From the NCBI GenBank assembly GCA_905221605.1, contig CAJNDS010002523.1, positions 1,843,800 through 1,907,799 of the forward strand: a stretch of 64,000 nt of DNA, written 5' to 3'. Shown piece by piece: positions 1 to 11,135 of this stretch. This DNA is from Symbiodinium natans. Its lineage: Eukaryota; Sar; Dinophyceae; Suessiales; Symbiodiniaceae. Position numbers and translations under genes: made by a program. Below the pieces are notes generated by a model, which ran no database searches, was not told where the DNA came from, and worked only from the letters and a program-made list of their open reading frames with translations. The first letter of the stretch is position 1. Every line of letters starts with the position of its first letter.

Positions 1-57
1 GGCCTTAAGCCCTAAACCCTAAACCCTAAACCCTAAACCCTAAACCCTAAACCCTAA

Positions 58-1776
58 ATCTACTATTAAGGTATCCTGAGGGAGAAGCATCCTAAAACGA
101 CGAACGAAGGAGTCTTGGGCACAAAGGCACCTTGTCGCGTTGCCGAGAACAGGGGCGTCGGCGCAACTTCGCTGCGGCAAACCTAGCCTTTAGGGTTTAG
201 GGTTTAGGGTTTAGGGTTTAGGGTTTAGGGTTTAGGGTTTAGGGTTTAGGGTTTAGGGTTTAGGGTTTAGGGTTTAGGGTTTAGCCCTCTAAGACGGGGA
301 TTTCATAGCCCCCTTCAAGCCTGGAAAGCCCGAAACTTGCAAACCTCGGGCACGAACTCTACAGGGCTAGGGGGCTTTGGGGTTTGCAGTTCGGGGTTTA
401 GGGTTTAGGGTTTGGGGTTTAGGGTTTAGGGTTTAGGGTTTAGGGTTTAGGGTTTAGGGTTTAGGGCTTAAGGCTTAAGGGCTTAGGCTAAGGGGCATTT
501 GGGGTTTGCAGTTCAGGGCTTAGAGCGCGGCTGCGCCTGTCCATGCTCAACGCGCGAGCTCTTTGAGCTACAGCCACTTAGCCCTCTACACCCTAAACCC
601 TAAACCCTGAAACCCTGAAACCCTATGCTCCCTAAACTCCATAAACTCCGAAACAAGCCAAAGGTCCTAAACCCTAAACCCCGAACCCTAAACCCTAAAC
701 CCTAAACCCTGAACCCTAAACCCTGAACCCTAAACCCTAAACCCTAAACCCTAAACCCTAAACCCTAAACCCGACCTCAAGCTGCCACCGGCCCTTCAAC
801 CGGCGGGAGCGAAAGGTGCGGCAACCTCGCTTCGTCAGGTGGTCCGGGGCTTCCGGGGGTCAGGGTTTAGGTTTAGGGTTTAGGGTTTAGGGTTTAGGGT
901 TTAGGGTTTAGGGTTTAGGGTTTAGAGTTTAGGGTTTAGGGTTTAGGGGTTTAGGGGTTTAGGGGTTTAGGGGTTTAGGGGTTTAGGGGTTCAGGGTTCA
1001 GGGTTTAGGGGTTCAGACGGTTTCGGGGGTGCAGGGTTTAGGGTTTAGGGTTTCGGGTTTAGGAGTTCAGACGGTTTCGGGGGGTGTAGGGTTTAGGGTT
1101 TAGGTCGGAAGGTTTTGGGGGTTGAGGTTTAGGGTTTTGGTGTCCGGGGTTGAGGACTTAGGGTTTACAGGACTGAACAGGGGGTTTAGGGCATTCAAAA
1201 ATATAGAGGACCCGTGGCTTGAGAAGCCTCAAACCCACTAAGCCTGTTAGCCGCTAAGCAAAGAGACCCTAAACCCTTAAACCTCACAAGCCCTAAGCAA
1301 TAAACCCCTCAACTCCTGCACCCTTGCATCCCTAATTACAGCCCTGGACCTTTCAACCCCTAAGCCGGTAAACCTGTGAACCCTTAAAACGCTTAAACCC
1401 TTGTGCCCGTAAACCCCACACCCTAACCACCACTGTGCACAAGACGCTAGCAAGACTCTTGGGCAACCTACTTAAACCTGAACCCAAAAACCTACATCAA
1501 TAACCCTAAACCCTAAAGCCCGGACCGTAATTAAACCCGAAACCCGAATGAAACCCTAACCCCTAGACCCCAGACCCCTCACCCTCGACCCTGAGCCCTG
1601 AACCCTAAACCTGATAAGCCCTAAACCCTAAACCCTAAACCCTAAACCCTAACCTACACCCTAAAACCTAACCCTAAACCCTAAACCCTAAACCCTCGAC
1701 AATGCTCACGAGGCGCCGCTACCATGAGCCTAGGCCAGGCGCGCGCGATGCACTGCGGCCGCGCACGTGGCGACCT
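58..1776 (-). CDS. Gene G, 5' part of an unknown multi-exon gene (runs off left edge)
   Basis: Three minus-strand exon candidates join in phase. Exon 1 is 1710-1776: acceptor CTCAG, an in-frame ATG at 1725-1723, then a GTGAGC donor after codons for MVAAP plus one base. Exon 2 is 776-849: acceptor GGAAG, enters in phase 1, 24 codons beginning PDHLTKRGC, and ends GAG before GTCGGG. About 20 of its 24 codons end in G or C. Exon 3 begins near 182 after GGCTAG with VCRSEVAPTPLF and stays open to about 70. It must splice out before a TAA, and its donor is not resolved. The gene starts about 0.7 kb downstream of the stop of gene F on the same strand. The product is not recognised. Confidence 0.45.
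776..849 (-). CDS. Gene G exon 2
   Basis: A 74-bp open segment between a left (CCCTAAA)n and a right (TTTAGGG)n tract. Sense-strand AG precedes it and GT follows it. It reads PDHLTKRGCRTF then a basic stretch ending in WQLE. Other frames are also open over this short length, so the frame rests on G/C-rich third positions and on phase agreement with exon 1. Confidence 0.45.
1710..1776 (-). CDS. Gene G first exon with ATG
   Basis: It has a good acceptor (CACCTCAG) and a canonical GTGAGC donor. The ATG at 1725 gives a 52-nt leader and only five full codons in this exon. In the dinoflagellate model the upstream AG would be the spliced-leader trans-splice acceptor, since CCCTAAA repeats but no donor-side tract lie between it and the stop of gene F. 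That role is inferred. Confidence 0.4.
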
Positions 1777-2442
1777 CTGAGGTGCTTTGAAGGCTACTCC
1801 CTTTTAAAGGGACTCAAAAGATTTAGGGTTTAGGGTTTAGGGTTTAGGGTTTAGGGTCTGGAGTTTAGGGTTTAGGGTTTAGGGTTTAGGTGACCCAAGA
1901 GTCTGACAAGGGGCTCTAAAAAATTCTCGCCAGCTACGGGCCAATAAGCCCAAATTCCGTGACAGGAGCGATGGGTTCCTATGATGCCTGGACACCCCAA
2001 AATGCGCCTTGAAAAAGCTTCAAGGGCTTAGGGTTTAGGGTTTATTATAGGGTTTACGTTTATAAGGGTTCCGGGTCAAGGGCTGAGGGTTTGGGCCAAG
2101 TTTATGCCGGTAAGGGCAGAAGGCGTTGTAGGGCTTCGTGTCAGCCACTCACCCTACGTTCCCGTGGACCAGAAGGACCACTGCTGCTAAGGCGTCAGGG
2201 CTGAACGGCTCTAAAGTTTAGGTGAATTTCAAGGCTCGGGCTATATCACTGCACCCCGCCCAAAGTCACCAGGCATGACCCCACACCACGAAAAGAACGA
2301 AACCAAACAAAATACATTAAAATGACGTTTAAGGATTCGGAGAACTTGAGAATGTGCAAGCCCCAAAGCCAAAGCCTAAAGCTCCCAACCTCCAGAACTT
2401 GAAAACCGCAAGCCCTAGACCCTTCACCCCAGGGTTTAGGGT

Positions 2443-2549
2443 TTAGGGTTTAGGGCTAGCATTCGAAACTCCAGAGTCGAAACCTGGGAGACTGAATCGC
2501 CAGCAGGTTGCCGCCAGCAGAACCGCAACAACAACCAGGCAAAGAATTC
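2443..2549 (-). CDS. Gene F terminal exon: transmembrane anchor, stop codon inside telomeric repeat
   Basis: After acceptor GGCAAG the frame (entering in phase 1 from 5046-5120) reads RILCLVVVAVLLAATCW, a hydrophobic segment of about 16 residues. The polar tail ends in SNASPKP, with TAA at 2445-2443. The last codons AAA CCC TAA belong to a CCCTAAA repeat, so the telomeric tract supplies the stop. A C-terminal membrane span right after the SNARE motif is standard for Qa-SNAREs. Confidence 0.75.
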
Positions 2550-5500
2550 CTTGCCGGTCGTTTAGGGTTTAGCTTTAGGGTTTGGGGTTTCGATTTTAGG
2601 GTTTAGGGTTTCGGGTTTAGGCTTGTTTTTTGGGGTTTTTTTGGGGGGTTGCAAAAAAATTTTAGGGGGGCGGGTAGCTAAGGCAACCTAGCCTTCCACC
2701 CCAAACCCTTCAGGGGTTCAGTCCACATTTAGCGTTACGCTGAGGACGCGTAAGGCTTAGGATTCAGGATTGTAGGGTGTATGATTTCCGATTTTTAGAT
2801 TGCTGTCAAGTTCTATATGTTTAAAACTTTGTTAGCCACAGGTCTCTGCGGCCATCGTCTCCGCACAAGATCTTAGGTCTTTTCATTACAACGTATATGG
2901 TTTAGGGTGTAGGGTTTAGGGTTTAGGGTTTCATTATAGCTGCATCACCGCAGAACCAATTGCAGGAACAATACGGCAAACACCTTGCAAAACCAACGGT
3001 ACTATGGTGGAAAGCGGCTGTTGGCGGAAACACGTACACAAAATACACGCGCCGCTTGGTAATTGTCTAGCATCCTGTTTCACATCCACAGGCATTGAGC
3101 GATACCCAAGGGACATTGGATGTGTCTTCAGAAAACATCTTCGCGACGCCACCTGTTTTCGCCAGGGCTGTCTTCGGGAACTTTCTTCGGGACGCCAGGT
3201 GTCTTCGCCGGATATGTCTTCGGGAAGTGTCTTCGGGAAGATCTTCGGGAAGTGTCGTCGGGATGCCGCGTTTTCTTCACCGGACCTGTCTTCGGGAAGT
3301 GTCTTCGCTTGCCCACGCGTCTTCACGACGCCACGTCTTTGCTGGGAATGCTTCTGCTGATACCCAGGTGTCTTCGCAGACCGTACACTGGGGAACCAGT
3401 CCCAAGCCCCATGTTTCGTTTAAACCTACAGGAACCAGAGACCGCCACAACGGGAAACCCTGCTGCAGAATCTTGAGTGGTCTGTACGAAACGAGCAGGA
3501 TGGCTCTCGTTAGCATTCTATAGGGTGGGATAACCGAAGTACATATGTTTTGCTGACAGCTATGGTGCCTTTGCTACCCCCTCCTGGTGCCTTTACTCGC
3601 CAAGCTGGTTATGGAAACCAAGTTGCTGCAACAATCCTCGATCCTCGTGGCAGCCTCTACCCGTAACTGCTGACCAGATCACGCCGCGCCGTGCTCACAT
3701 GAAATGTGCCACTTTTTCGACCCCATTGCCAGTCGCACAACCATTACGTGTTCGTAGGACACACATACTTCATAAACCCGTAGGTAAACCTGCCCCTATA
3801 GACCATAAACCCTGAACCCTGAACTCTGTGACTCTTGGGGCGTTCCCCCTTGTACTAACAGTCCTTAATCGGATTATAATAGGGGCTACCATAATCCCTA
3901 TTCAGGACTGTTCGTATCAGGGGGAACATCCCAACTTATGACCCTAAACCCATGTTGGGCTTGGGAAACCCTAAACCCTAAACCCTAAACCCTAAACCCT
4001 AAACCCTGAACCGCCAAGTCTGGCCTAGGGCTTGTCGGTCTTAAGGGGGTTCAAGGTTCTCTGCTTATCAGACGCTCATAGGGCTCCTCCCCCAACAACA
4101 AAAACAGAAAGCCTGTAAAGCTTAAACCCTAAGCTAGGCTAGACAGCAGACGCAAAACCCGAGCTAAAAACCTAATCCCTGCAAGCAATAAACTAAACCC
4201 CCAACGCCGAACCCCAAACCACCTCTAGGGCTTGGGGTTTAGGGTGTGGGGCCCAAGTATGCGCCACATATAAGCCTCGAGACCTTCCAATTTCTACCCT
4301 AAGCCCTAAACCCTAAACCCTAAACCCTAAAACCGATAAGCCCTACAAACACCACGCAAGATGGGGCATCCCCAACACGAGTCCCCTAAACCCAAACGAA
4401 GCCTGAACCTGTAAGTCCTACTCCTCAAACTCTAACCCCGAAAAAATAATTGACTAGAGTATTCCGATGCATGCATACACCCTAAAGCACTCAACACCAA
4501 ACAGCGATGCCTGAAATACCCTGATTAGGTTTTAGGGTTTTGGGCTTTGAGCTTAGGGTCAGCCCATGGGCCCTCAACCCTACTCCCCTAAACCCTAAAC
4601 CCTAAACCCTAAACCCTAAACCCTAAACCCTAAACCCTAAACCCTGGACGCCCAACCCAATACGTACACTCACCATCACAAGTTCTGAGGACACTCACCA
4701 AAACCAAAATGTAAACCCACCTGGCCGATAAACCCTAAACCATACACCCGAGGCCCTACACCCTAAAGCTTAAACACCCTGAGCCCTAAGCACTACACCC
4801 TAAACCCCCCAAAAGCCTGGACACAGCATAATCATGGGTTCGCCTACTACCTGCCCTCAATGCTACCGCTCCAAGGTTCCCCCTGAAATGACCCTAGTAA
4901 GGCTGGGGGTAGTATAGAGGGACCCTAAACCCTAAACCCTAAACCCCAAACCCTAAACCCCAAACCCTAAATGCTAAACCCTAAACCCTAAACCCTAAAC
5001 CCTAAACCCTAAACCCAAAAGGTGGTAGGGGAGCCCATGATATACGGTCTCCAGCCGCGTGTCGCTTTAGACTCATCTGCTGTCGATGGCTGGTGACTTG
5101 AAGCTCACGGACGCCGCGGCCTGGTGGTTGTGGGGGTTTTGGGTTTAGGGTTCAGGGTTCAGGTTTTGGGGTTAAGGGTGTGAGGTTAGGGTTATAGGAT
5201 TGATAGGGCTTAGGAATTGGGGTCTAGGGCTTGCAGGGTAGTTGCAACACTAACGCCCAAAACCTTGCAAGTCCCGAAACCCTAAACCCTGCACCCTAAA
5301 CCCGAAGCCCTGTCAGCCCTAAAACCCAAAACCCTAAAACCCTAAACCCCTAGACCCTAGACCCTAGACCCTAAACCCTAAACCTATACAGATCGGGGTG
5401 CTGCACTTAAACTTAGTCCCCCATTGAAATCGGGAGGACCCTGGTCCCTTTTTTCCGTAGACCCGAGACCCCCATCGTGGAAGTGCAGGCTTCCCGCTGT

Positions 5501-8500
5501 GCGGTTCCGAAGAGGGTTTAGGGTTTAGGGGAACGACTTTAGGGTTGAGGGTTACGAGTTTAGGGGTTTAGGGTTTAGAGCTTAGGGATTAGGGTTTAGG
5601 GTTTAGGGGGGTTCGACTTACTTGCAGATCCCAGGTCTCTCTGGCGCTGTACAACACGGTCGGTAGAATAGCCCTAGGCATACCTGAACGCTGGGTTTAG
5701 GGTTTAGGGTTTAGGGTTTAGGGTTTAGGGTTTAGGGTTTAGGGCTGAGGGTTTACGGATAAGGGTTTAGGGACCTTTAACCCCACGTCCCTAGAACAAA
5801 CGTTTTCGAGCCCTAAATACAGACCTACAACTCAAACCTTCAAAAAACCTAAACTCTACAACCCTAAACCCTGAAACCCTAAACCCTTTCAAGCCCTAAA
5901 CCCTAAACCCTAAACCCTAAACCCTACACCCCCGAAACCGTCTGAACCCCTAACCCCCTAACCCCTGAACCCCTGAACCCCTGAACCCCTAAACCCTAAA
6001 CCCTAAACCCTAAACCCTAAACCCTAAACCCTAAACCCTGGGCTGCCTGTGCTCGAGGATGCCTGAGAGACGCCGCTTTCGATGTTGTCCAGCGTCTCCC
6101 CCTGGGCCTCGAGTTGTTTGGGGTTTAGGGGTTTGGGGTTTAGGGGTTTAGGGTTTAGGGTTTAGGGTTTAGGGTTTAGGGTTTAGGGTTTAGGGTTTAG
6201 GGTTTAGGGTTTAGGGTTTAGGGTTTAGGGTTTAGGGTTTAAGGTTTAGGGTTTAGGGTTCAGGGTTTAGGGTTTAGGGTTTGGGGCTAGTGTTTATGGG
6301 TCTGCTGAGCCTCGACTGTTTGGGGCTCAGGGGGTTTAGGGGTTTAGGATTGATGGCTTCAGCCCTGGGCCTCGAAAGGGTTTATGGGTTAGGGGTTTGG
6401 GGATTTAGGGGTTTAGGGGTTTAGGGGTTTCGGGGTTTAGGGGTTTAGGGGTTTCGGGGTTTAGGGGTTTCGGGGTTTAGGGTTTTAGGGGTTTAGGGTT
6501 TAGGGGTGCAGCCTGACTGTTAGGGCTGAGATAGGGTTTGGGGTTTATGGCTTAGGGCTTTAGGGTTCAGGGTTGAGGGGTTCTGGGACATCAGCAGCAG
6601 AAACCTAAGAGGTACTTTTTTGCACAACGGGGCTTACACGCCCCTTGAAACACATGTCCGAAATAAGCCTTGTCTTTGCTTTCGAGGTTCTGGGGGGAAG
6701 CTAAGGCCAAGTTAGCACTGCTGTGATATAAGTTCTCGCGTGTGCAGTGTGCAGGTCTTCCCTGTTCAAGCGCAGCTGCCTCAGATTCCACTAGACCCTG
6801 AACCCTAAACCATTCACTCTAAATTCTAAATACCCTCCACCCTAAATACCCTCAACCCTGAACCCTAAATACCCTCAACCCTAAAGACCCTTAACCCTAA
6901 AGACCCGAACTGCCAACATCAAGCGTGAGCAGTCCCGAAAATCCTCCTCATCCAGAGCTCCGAGGTGCGACGGAGGGCAGTTTGTGAAGGGGTTTAGGGT
7001 TTAGGGTTTAGGACAACATGTATCACAGATGATGTATACTTTCTAGATATATCATATAGAAGACAAAATGTGTAAATAACCAAAGAAGAAGATATGGATA
7101 AACAAAAAGAGATACTATTCAATATATACACGGCCCAAGAGTAACCTAGGAAGGGAAAAAGGGTGCCCTGGTTGATTCAAAGGGGCTTCTCAGAGAACCC
7201 AAACCCGAAGAAGGGATAAGGGGCCTACTCTGGGTCCTAGTGAGATATTGAAATATCCTGCACCGGTCCAGAAACCTACCTGGGGTACGTAGGCCGTTGT
7301 TTTTGGATCATCCCTAAACCCCAAATCCTAAGCCCTAAACCCGAAACCCCAAACCCTAAACCTTAAACCCTAAACCCTAGTTAAACCCTAAACCCTAGTC
7401 AAACCCTCAACCCTCAACCCTAAACCCTAGGGGATATCCCCCAGATCACCCCTTCGAGCCCTGAGATGGCCCTACAACCCCCAAGTCTGGGCGGAAGGTG
7501 GGGGGAGGGAGGGTTACCCTAAACCCTAAACCCTAAACCCTAAACCCTAAACCCTAAACCCTAAACCCTAAACCCTAAACCCTAAACCCTAAACCCTAAA
7601 CCCTAAACCCTAAACCCTAAACCCTAAACCCTAAACCCTAAACCCTGCCTGCGCGATCTGCGCGATGTCCAGCAGAGCCCGCTGCATGTCGCGCACCTGA
7701 CAGCTCGTTAGGGTTTAGGGTTTAGGGTTCAGGGTTTAGGGTTTAGGGTTTGGGGTTTAGGGTTTAGGGTTCAGGGTTCAGGGTTTAGGGTTTAGGGTTT
7801 AGGGTTTAGGGTTTAGGGTTTGCGGTTTGGGGTTTAGGGCGACTGTATGTGGGGGGAAGGTACCCAGAAGAAGAGCCTGCAATCCTGCAACCGAAAATTG
7901 AAGGCACGAAAATCCCGCAATTTTGCTCCTGGAGAGCATGGACACTCTGAGGAATGTTTTTTTTGTGAGGGCCTCAAACTGCAAAAATCTCGCATGTGTA
8001 ACTTACTGCATGTTGCATATACTGATATATGTATACAAATAAACATGAAGAAATATGTATACCAAAAGAGTAGATGTGTATAGATATATACATATATGAC
8101 TTGAATAGGGTACCTAACTTAGGTGGTATGCTGAGTTAGATTTAAGCTTCTGACAGAAACTCAACAGGCGCTGGGCTGGCAATCAGGTTTAACACGCCAA
8201 TGTGAACTCAGCGCCACTCAGCGCCACGGTCACGAGGATACCGAACCCGTTATACCCAACTGACCAATCAGACGGAAGAGGGGATCATAACGGGAATCTT
8301 GTAGAGAACCACTCCCCCACTCCCCCACTCCCCCCTTCAGCGCCAGGGCGTGGTGGCATGTTTGGGCGCAGATTTCGGCCAGAAAGGAGTTGACATGGCT
8401 GGGTTTAGGGTAGGGTTTAGGGTTTAAGGTTTAGGGTTTAGGGTTTTTGGTTTAGGGCTTAGGGCTTAGGGCTTGTGGGGTTTAGGGTTTCTGGGGTTTG

Positions 8501-9950
8501 GGGTTCAGGGCTATAGGGTTTATGTGCCTTATGGGGCCTAGAGGGTTTTAGGGTAAATTGGGCTTAAAGAGATTCAGGTCTGGGAGCTTACCTATGGCTT
8601 GGGATGTTCCTTCTTCTACTAGCAGTCCTTAATAAGGATTCTAATAGGGGTTAGGGTTTAGGGTTTAGGGTTTAGGGTTTAGGGTTTAGGGTTTAGGGGG
8701 AGCATCCCAAAGCTTGCCTGTGGCCTTGGTAACCTTCCCCCCTCTGGCTTCGATGCCATCCTCAAAGCCTAAACAACCCTAAACCCTAAACCCTAAACCC
8801 TAAACCCTAAACCCTAAACCCTAAACCCTAAACCCTAAACCCTAAACGCATGGGTGCTTCGGGCGTCCAGGCCGGTCCCGTTTCCTGCAAAACCCCAAAA
8901 AACCTCCCAAAACCCCAAACAAAACCTCCCAACAAAGCAAACACACAAATATTAACAAATAAATAAATAATATATGACAAAAACCCTTGATTGTGGACGG
9001 TTGGGTTCCTAGAGCCTGGCAGGGCGCCTGCTGAGACACACGTTCCGCATCCTGGGCATACCTGAGGCTACTTGGAGGTTCATGGTACGTACTTAGCAAC
9101 CCAATTATAGCTGTACTTATAACCCAATTCTAACCCTATTAGGGCACTTAAGGGGCTTGTAAGTGGGTTATAAGTACAGTTATCCCCTACACCCTAAACC
9201 CTAAACCCTAAACCCTAAACCCTAAACCCTAAACCCTAAACCCTAAACCCTAAACCCTGAATGAGCTGTTAAGTACAGTTATAACTGGTTAGCAAGAACC
9301 ATGAACCTCCAAGTAAGGGCAACTCCGGGAGGGCTTCGGTTTAGGGGGGCTTTGGGGGGGGGGGGGGGGTAGGGGATTAGGGTTTAGGGTTTAGGGCTTA
9401 GGGTTTAGGGTTAAGGGTTAAGGTTAAGGGTTAAGGGTTAAGGGTTAAGGGTTAAGGGTTAAGGGTTAAGGGTTTAGGGTTTAGGGTTTAGGGTTTAGGG
9501 TTTAGGGTTTAGGGTTTAGGGTTTAGGGCTAGGGGAGTTTAGGGGGTTTCGGGTTTAGGGGGTTTAGGGGGTTTAGGGTTTTAGGGAATTTAGGCTTCAG
9601 GTTGACAGTTTAGGGTTCAGAGCTTAGGGTGAGTCTAGGGAGTCTACGGAGTTCAGGGAATTTAGGAAGTTTAGAGTTCAGGGAGCTTCGGGAAGACCCC
9701 CAAACAACGACCTTCAATAGAAACATGACGCCGCAATGACGCCATATTTGTTGTGAGGGGGGGGGGGGCGGGGCGTTGGGGGAAACCCCAAACCCGAAAC
9801 CCCAAACCCTCAGCCCCAAACTCTGAACCCCAAACCCCAAACCCCGAAAAACCGCAAACCCCAAGCAACCCTTTCAACCTCCGACCTCAGGCAAGCCGCT
9901 CATCCACAATAGCGGCATGGAGGTTCGCTTCTCCGGCGGAGATCTCCTCC
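2443..9950 (-). CDS. Gene F: Qa-SNARE / syntaxin-like membrane fusion protein (C-terminal exons)
   Basis: Five minus-strand exons spell a SNARE motif and a tail anchor: 9893-9950, 7649-7696, 6047-6107, 5046-5120 and 2443-2549. The SNARE helix includes VRDMQRALLDIAQIAQ followed by AQGETLDNIESGVSQA. Its QGE-xLDxIE core is the hallmark of syntaxins, and the Q of QGE is the expected zero-layer glutamine. Then come RGVRELQ and a basic stretch, and a hydrophobic anchor ILCLVVVAVLLAATCW with a short tail. In this family the helix joins a four-helix SNARE bundle that drives vesicle fusion. Phases agree at every junction (0, 0, 1, 1). Compared with typical syntaxins about nine residues (two to three helical turns) are missing between VDERL and VRDM, so a micro-exon was probably missed. 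The N-terminal Habc exons are not resolved; candidates lie at 12776-14440. Donors are mostly GC. Confidence 0.75.
3125..3350. repeat. Degenerate minisatellite rich in GTCTTCGGGAA
   Basis: Imperfect tandem copies of a 12-30 bp unit containing GTCTTCGGGAAG or GTCTTCGCGACGCC. Because the unit lacks stops, several long ORFs appear on both strands in overlapping frames. They look like repeat artefacts rather than genes. Confidence 0.7.
3835..3934. mobile_element. Fold-back (MITE-like) element, family 1
   Basis: About 100 bp with long inverted ends: TTGGGGCGTTCCCCCTTG at left mirrors CAGGGGGAACATCCCAA at right, continuing inward through TACTAACAGTCCTTAAT and its complement. Five related copies occur near 8599, 10025, 24985, 43125 and 43330. 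There is no coding capacity. Confidence 0.75.
5046..5120 (-). CDS. Gene F exon: juxtamembrane end of SNARE motif
   Basis: Acceptor CACCAG then GC completes a Gly codon begun in the previous exon. It reads RGVRELQVTSHRQQMSLKRH, matching the region after the SNARE core where syntaxins carry a gly/basic stretch before the membrane span. The donor chosen is GTATATC, which leaves phase 1, as the anchor exon needs. G/C-ending codons are fewer in the second half, so the 3' edge is less sure. Confidence 0.6.
6047..6107 (-). CDS. Gene F exon: SNARE core with zero-layer Gln
   Basis: Sixty-one bases between (CCCTAAA)n and (TTTAGGG)n. The acceptor is ACTCGAG and the donor ACAG|GCAGCC. It translates to AQGETLDNIESGVSQASSST plus one base. 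The QGExLDNIE signature is specific for Qa-SNAREs, and sixteen of twenty codons end in G or C. This exon is the anchor of the syntaxin call. Confidence 0.8.
7134..7242. repeat. Dispersed repeat, family 3
   Basis: A ~108 bp sequence with the landmarks AAGAGTAACCTA, GGGTGCCCT, AAGGGGCTT and GGGCCTACTCTGGGTCCTAG. Diverged copies are at about 22193-22294 and 39281-39388, with a fragment near 36055-36110. Confidence 0.65.
7649..7696 (-). CDS. Gene F exon: first half of SNARE helix
   Basis: Sixteen codons, VRDMQRALLDIAQIAQ, entered after CTGTCAG and left at CAG|GCAGGG in phase 0. The heptad pattern of hydrophobics (M, A/L, I, I) fits the N-terminal SNARE layers. All but one codon end in G or C. 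The next exon continues without a gap into AQGE. Confidence 0.78.
8599..8710. mobile_element. Fold-back element family 1 with a telomeric tract in its centre
   Basis: The left arm (TTGGGATGTTCC...AGCAGTCCTTAAT) and the right tip GGGGGAGCATCCCAA belong to family 1. The middle and most of the right arm are replaced by about seven TTTAGGG units. This suggests a telomeric tract invaded or replaced part of the element. Confidence 0.65.
9070..9315. mobile_element. Fold-back element family 2, split by a telomeric insertion
   Basis: The ends ACTTGGAGGTTCATGGTAC and its inverse CCATGAACCTCCAAGTA match the uninterrupted copy at 17894-18047. This copy carries an extra ~99 bp made of (CCCTAAA)n plus a short unique tail, flanked by the 12-bp direct repeat AAGTACAGTTAT at 9172-9183 and 9271-9282. 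Confidence 0.8.
9184..9270. mobile_element. Telomeric-repeat insertion with 12-bp target-site duplication
   Basis: About ten CCCTAAA units with the tail TGAATGAGCTGTT lie between two copies of AAGTACAGTTAT. Removing one duplicate and the insert restores the arm of the fold-back element as seen in its intact relative. This is direct sequence evidence that a telomeric tract inserted as a unit. Confidence 0.75.
9893..9950 (-). CDS. Gene F exon upstream of SNARE helix
   Basis: Acceptor TTGGCGCAG then codons for EEISAGEANLHAAIVDERL. This resembles the NEaxIxER block that precedes the SNARE helix in syntaxins. The donor is taken as CTT|GCCTGAG; reading further meets a TGA. It enters in phase 2. 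Twelve of nineteen codons end in G or C. Confidence 0.6.
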
Positions 9951-10024
9951 CTGCGCCAACACGCCTAAACCCTAAACCTTCGGTTTAGGGTTCATGCTTC
10001 AGGGTTCAGGGTTTAGGGTTCGGG

Positions 10025-10114
10025 TTGGGATATTCCCGGGTATACTAACAGTCCTTAATGGGGACTATAATGGCGGCGGGGGTAAGGACTGTTAGTATAA
10101 GGGGAAGATCCCAA
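10025..10114. mobile_element. Fold-back element family 1
   Basis: A 90-bp palindrome-like copy from TTGGGATATTCCC to GGGAAGATCCCAA, with inner arms TACTAACAGTCCTTAAT and AAGGACTGTTAGTA. It is non-coding. Confidence 0.75.
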
Positions 10115-10189
10115 TCTAAACCCCTGAAGCCTCAACCCCTGAACCCTAAGCCCCTAAACCCTCTCTTACTATGTATATTTAAACCCTAA

Positions 10190-11135
10190 TGACCTTCGTC
10201 GGCATATTGTTTTTTTTCTGGGCCCTAAACCCTGACCCCCTTCGTCGGCATATTGTTTTTTTCCACCCGGGGGCCCCCCCAAAACACCCCAAATGAGGGG
10301 GACCCCAGGATCAGCCCCGGCCCCAGTTCAAAATGCGATTTTTTAGTATTGAAATCGACGGTTCTGGGTGGCCTCCTGTTTTCTGGATTTTTGACCAAAA
10401 CCGGGGGGGGCCCTAAACCCTGACCCCCTTCGTCGGCAAATGTTTTTTTCCACCCGGGGGGGGCCCTAAACCCTGACCCCCTTCGTCGGCAAATGGTTTT
10501 TTTCCACCCGGGGGGGGCCCTAAACCCTGACCCCCTTCGTCGGCAAATGGTTGGTTTTTTTCCACCCGGGGGTGGCCCTAAACCCTGACCCCCTTCGTCG
10601 GCAAATGGTTTTTTTCCACCCGGGGGGCCCTAAACCCTGACCCCCTTCGTCGGCAAATGGTTTTTTCCACCCGGGGGGGGCCCTAAACCCTGACCCCCTT
10701 CGTCGGCAAATGGTTTTTTTCCACCCGGGGGGGGCCCTATGCGTACCCTAAACCCTGACCCCCTTCGTCGGCAAATGGTTTTTTTTCCACCCGGGGGGGC
10801 CCTAAACCCTGACCCCCTTCGTCGGCAAATGGTTTTTTTTCCACCCGGGGGGACCCTAAACCCTGACCCCCTTCGTCGGCAAATGGTTTTTTTCACTTGG
10901 GGGGGGCCCTAAACCCTGACCCCCTTCGTCGGCAAATGGTTTTTTTCCACCCAGGGGGGGCCCTATGCGTACCCTAAACCCTGACCCCCTTCGTCCGCAA
11001 ATGGTTTTTTCCGGGGGGGGCCCTCCACCCGGGGGGGGCCCTAAACCCTGACCCCCTTCGTCGGCAAATGGTTTTTTTCCACCCGGGGGGGGGTCTAAAC
11101 CCTGACCCCCTTCGTCGGCAAATGGTTTTTTCTAT
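10190..11135. repeat. Satellite array, ~55-bp unit
   Basis: About fifteen tandem copies of a unit built from CCCTAAACCCTGACCCCC, TTCGTCGGCAAATGG, a T-run and CCACCCGGGGGGGG. Lengths of the T and G runs vary, and one unit type inserts TATGCGTA. The open minus-strand frames across it (repeated RRRGSGFR) are repeat artefacts. Confidence 0.85.

Larger units (their letters stand above)
2550..5045 (-). other. Intron of gene F (2.5 kb)
   Basis: No further exon was found here. The intron begins GTATATCATGGG and ends CCGGCAAG. It holds a degenerate minisatellite at 3125-3350, a fold-back element at 3835-3934, and telomeric tracts at about 3970-4010, 4300-4330, 4588-4645 and 4925-5015. Confidence 0.55.

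Noticed and set aside
1-770. True chromosome end (telomere) at the left edge
   Set aside because: Tracts are short, in both orientations and continue through the window; exons of gene G lie among them.
2934-3523. Five overlapping ORFs of 60-140 codons on both strands
   Set aside because: Open frames follow from a GTCTTCGGGAAG minisatellite; none is favoured by third-position bias or splice signals.
10190-11135. CRISPR array
   Set aside because: Units are contiguous and the variable parts are homopolymer runs, not unique spacers. The genome is eukaryotic.
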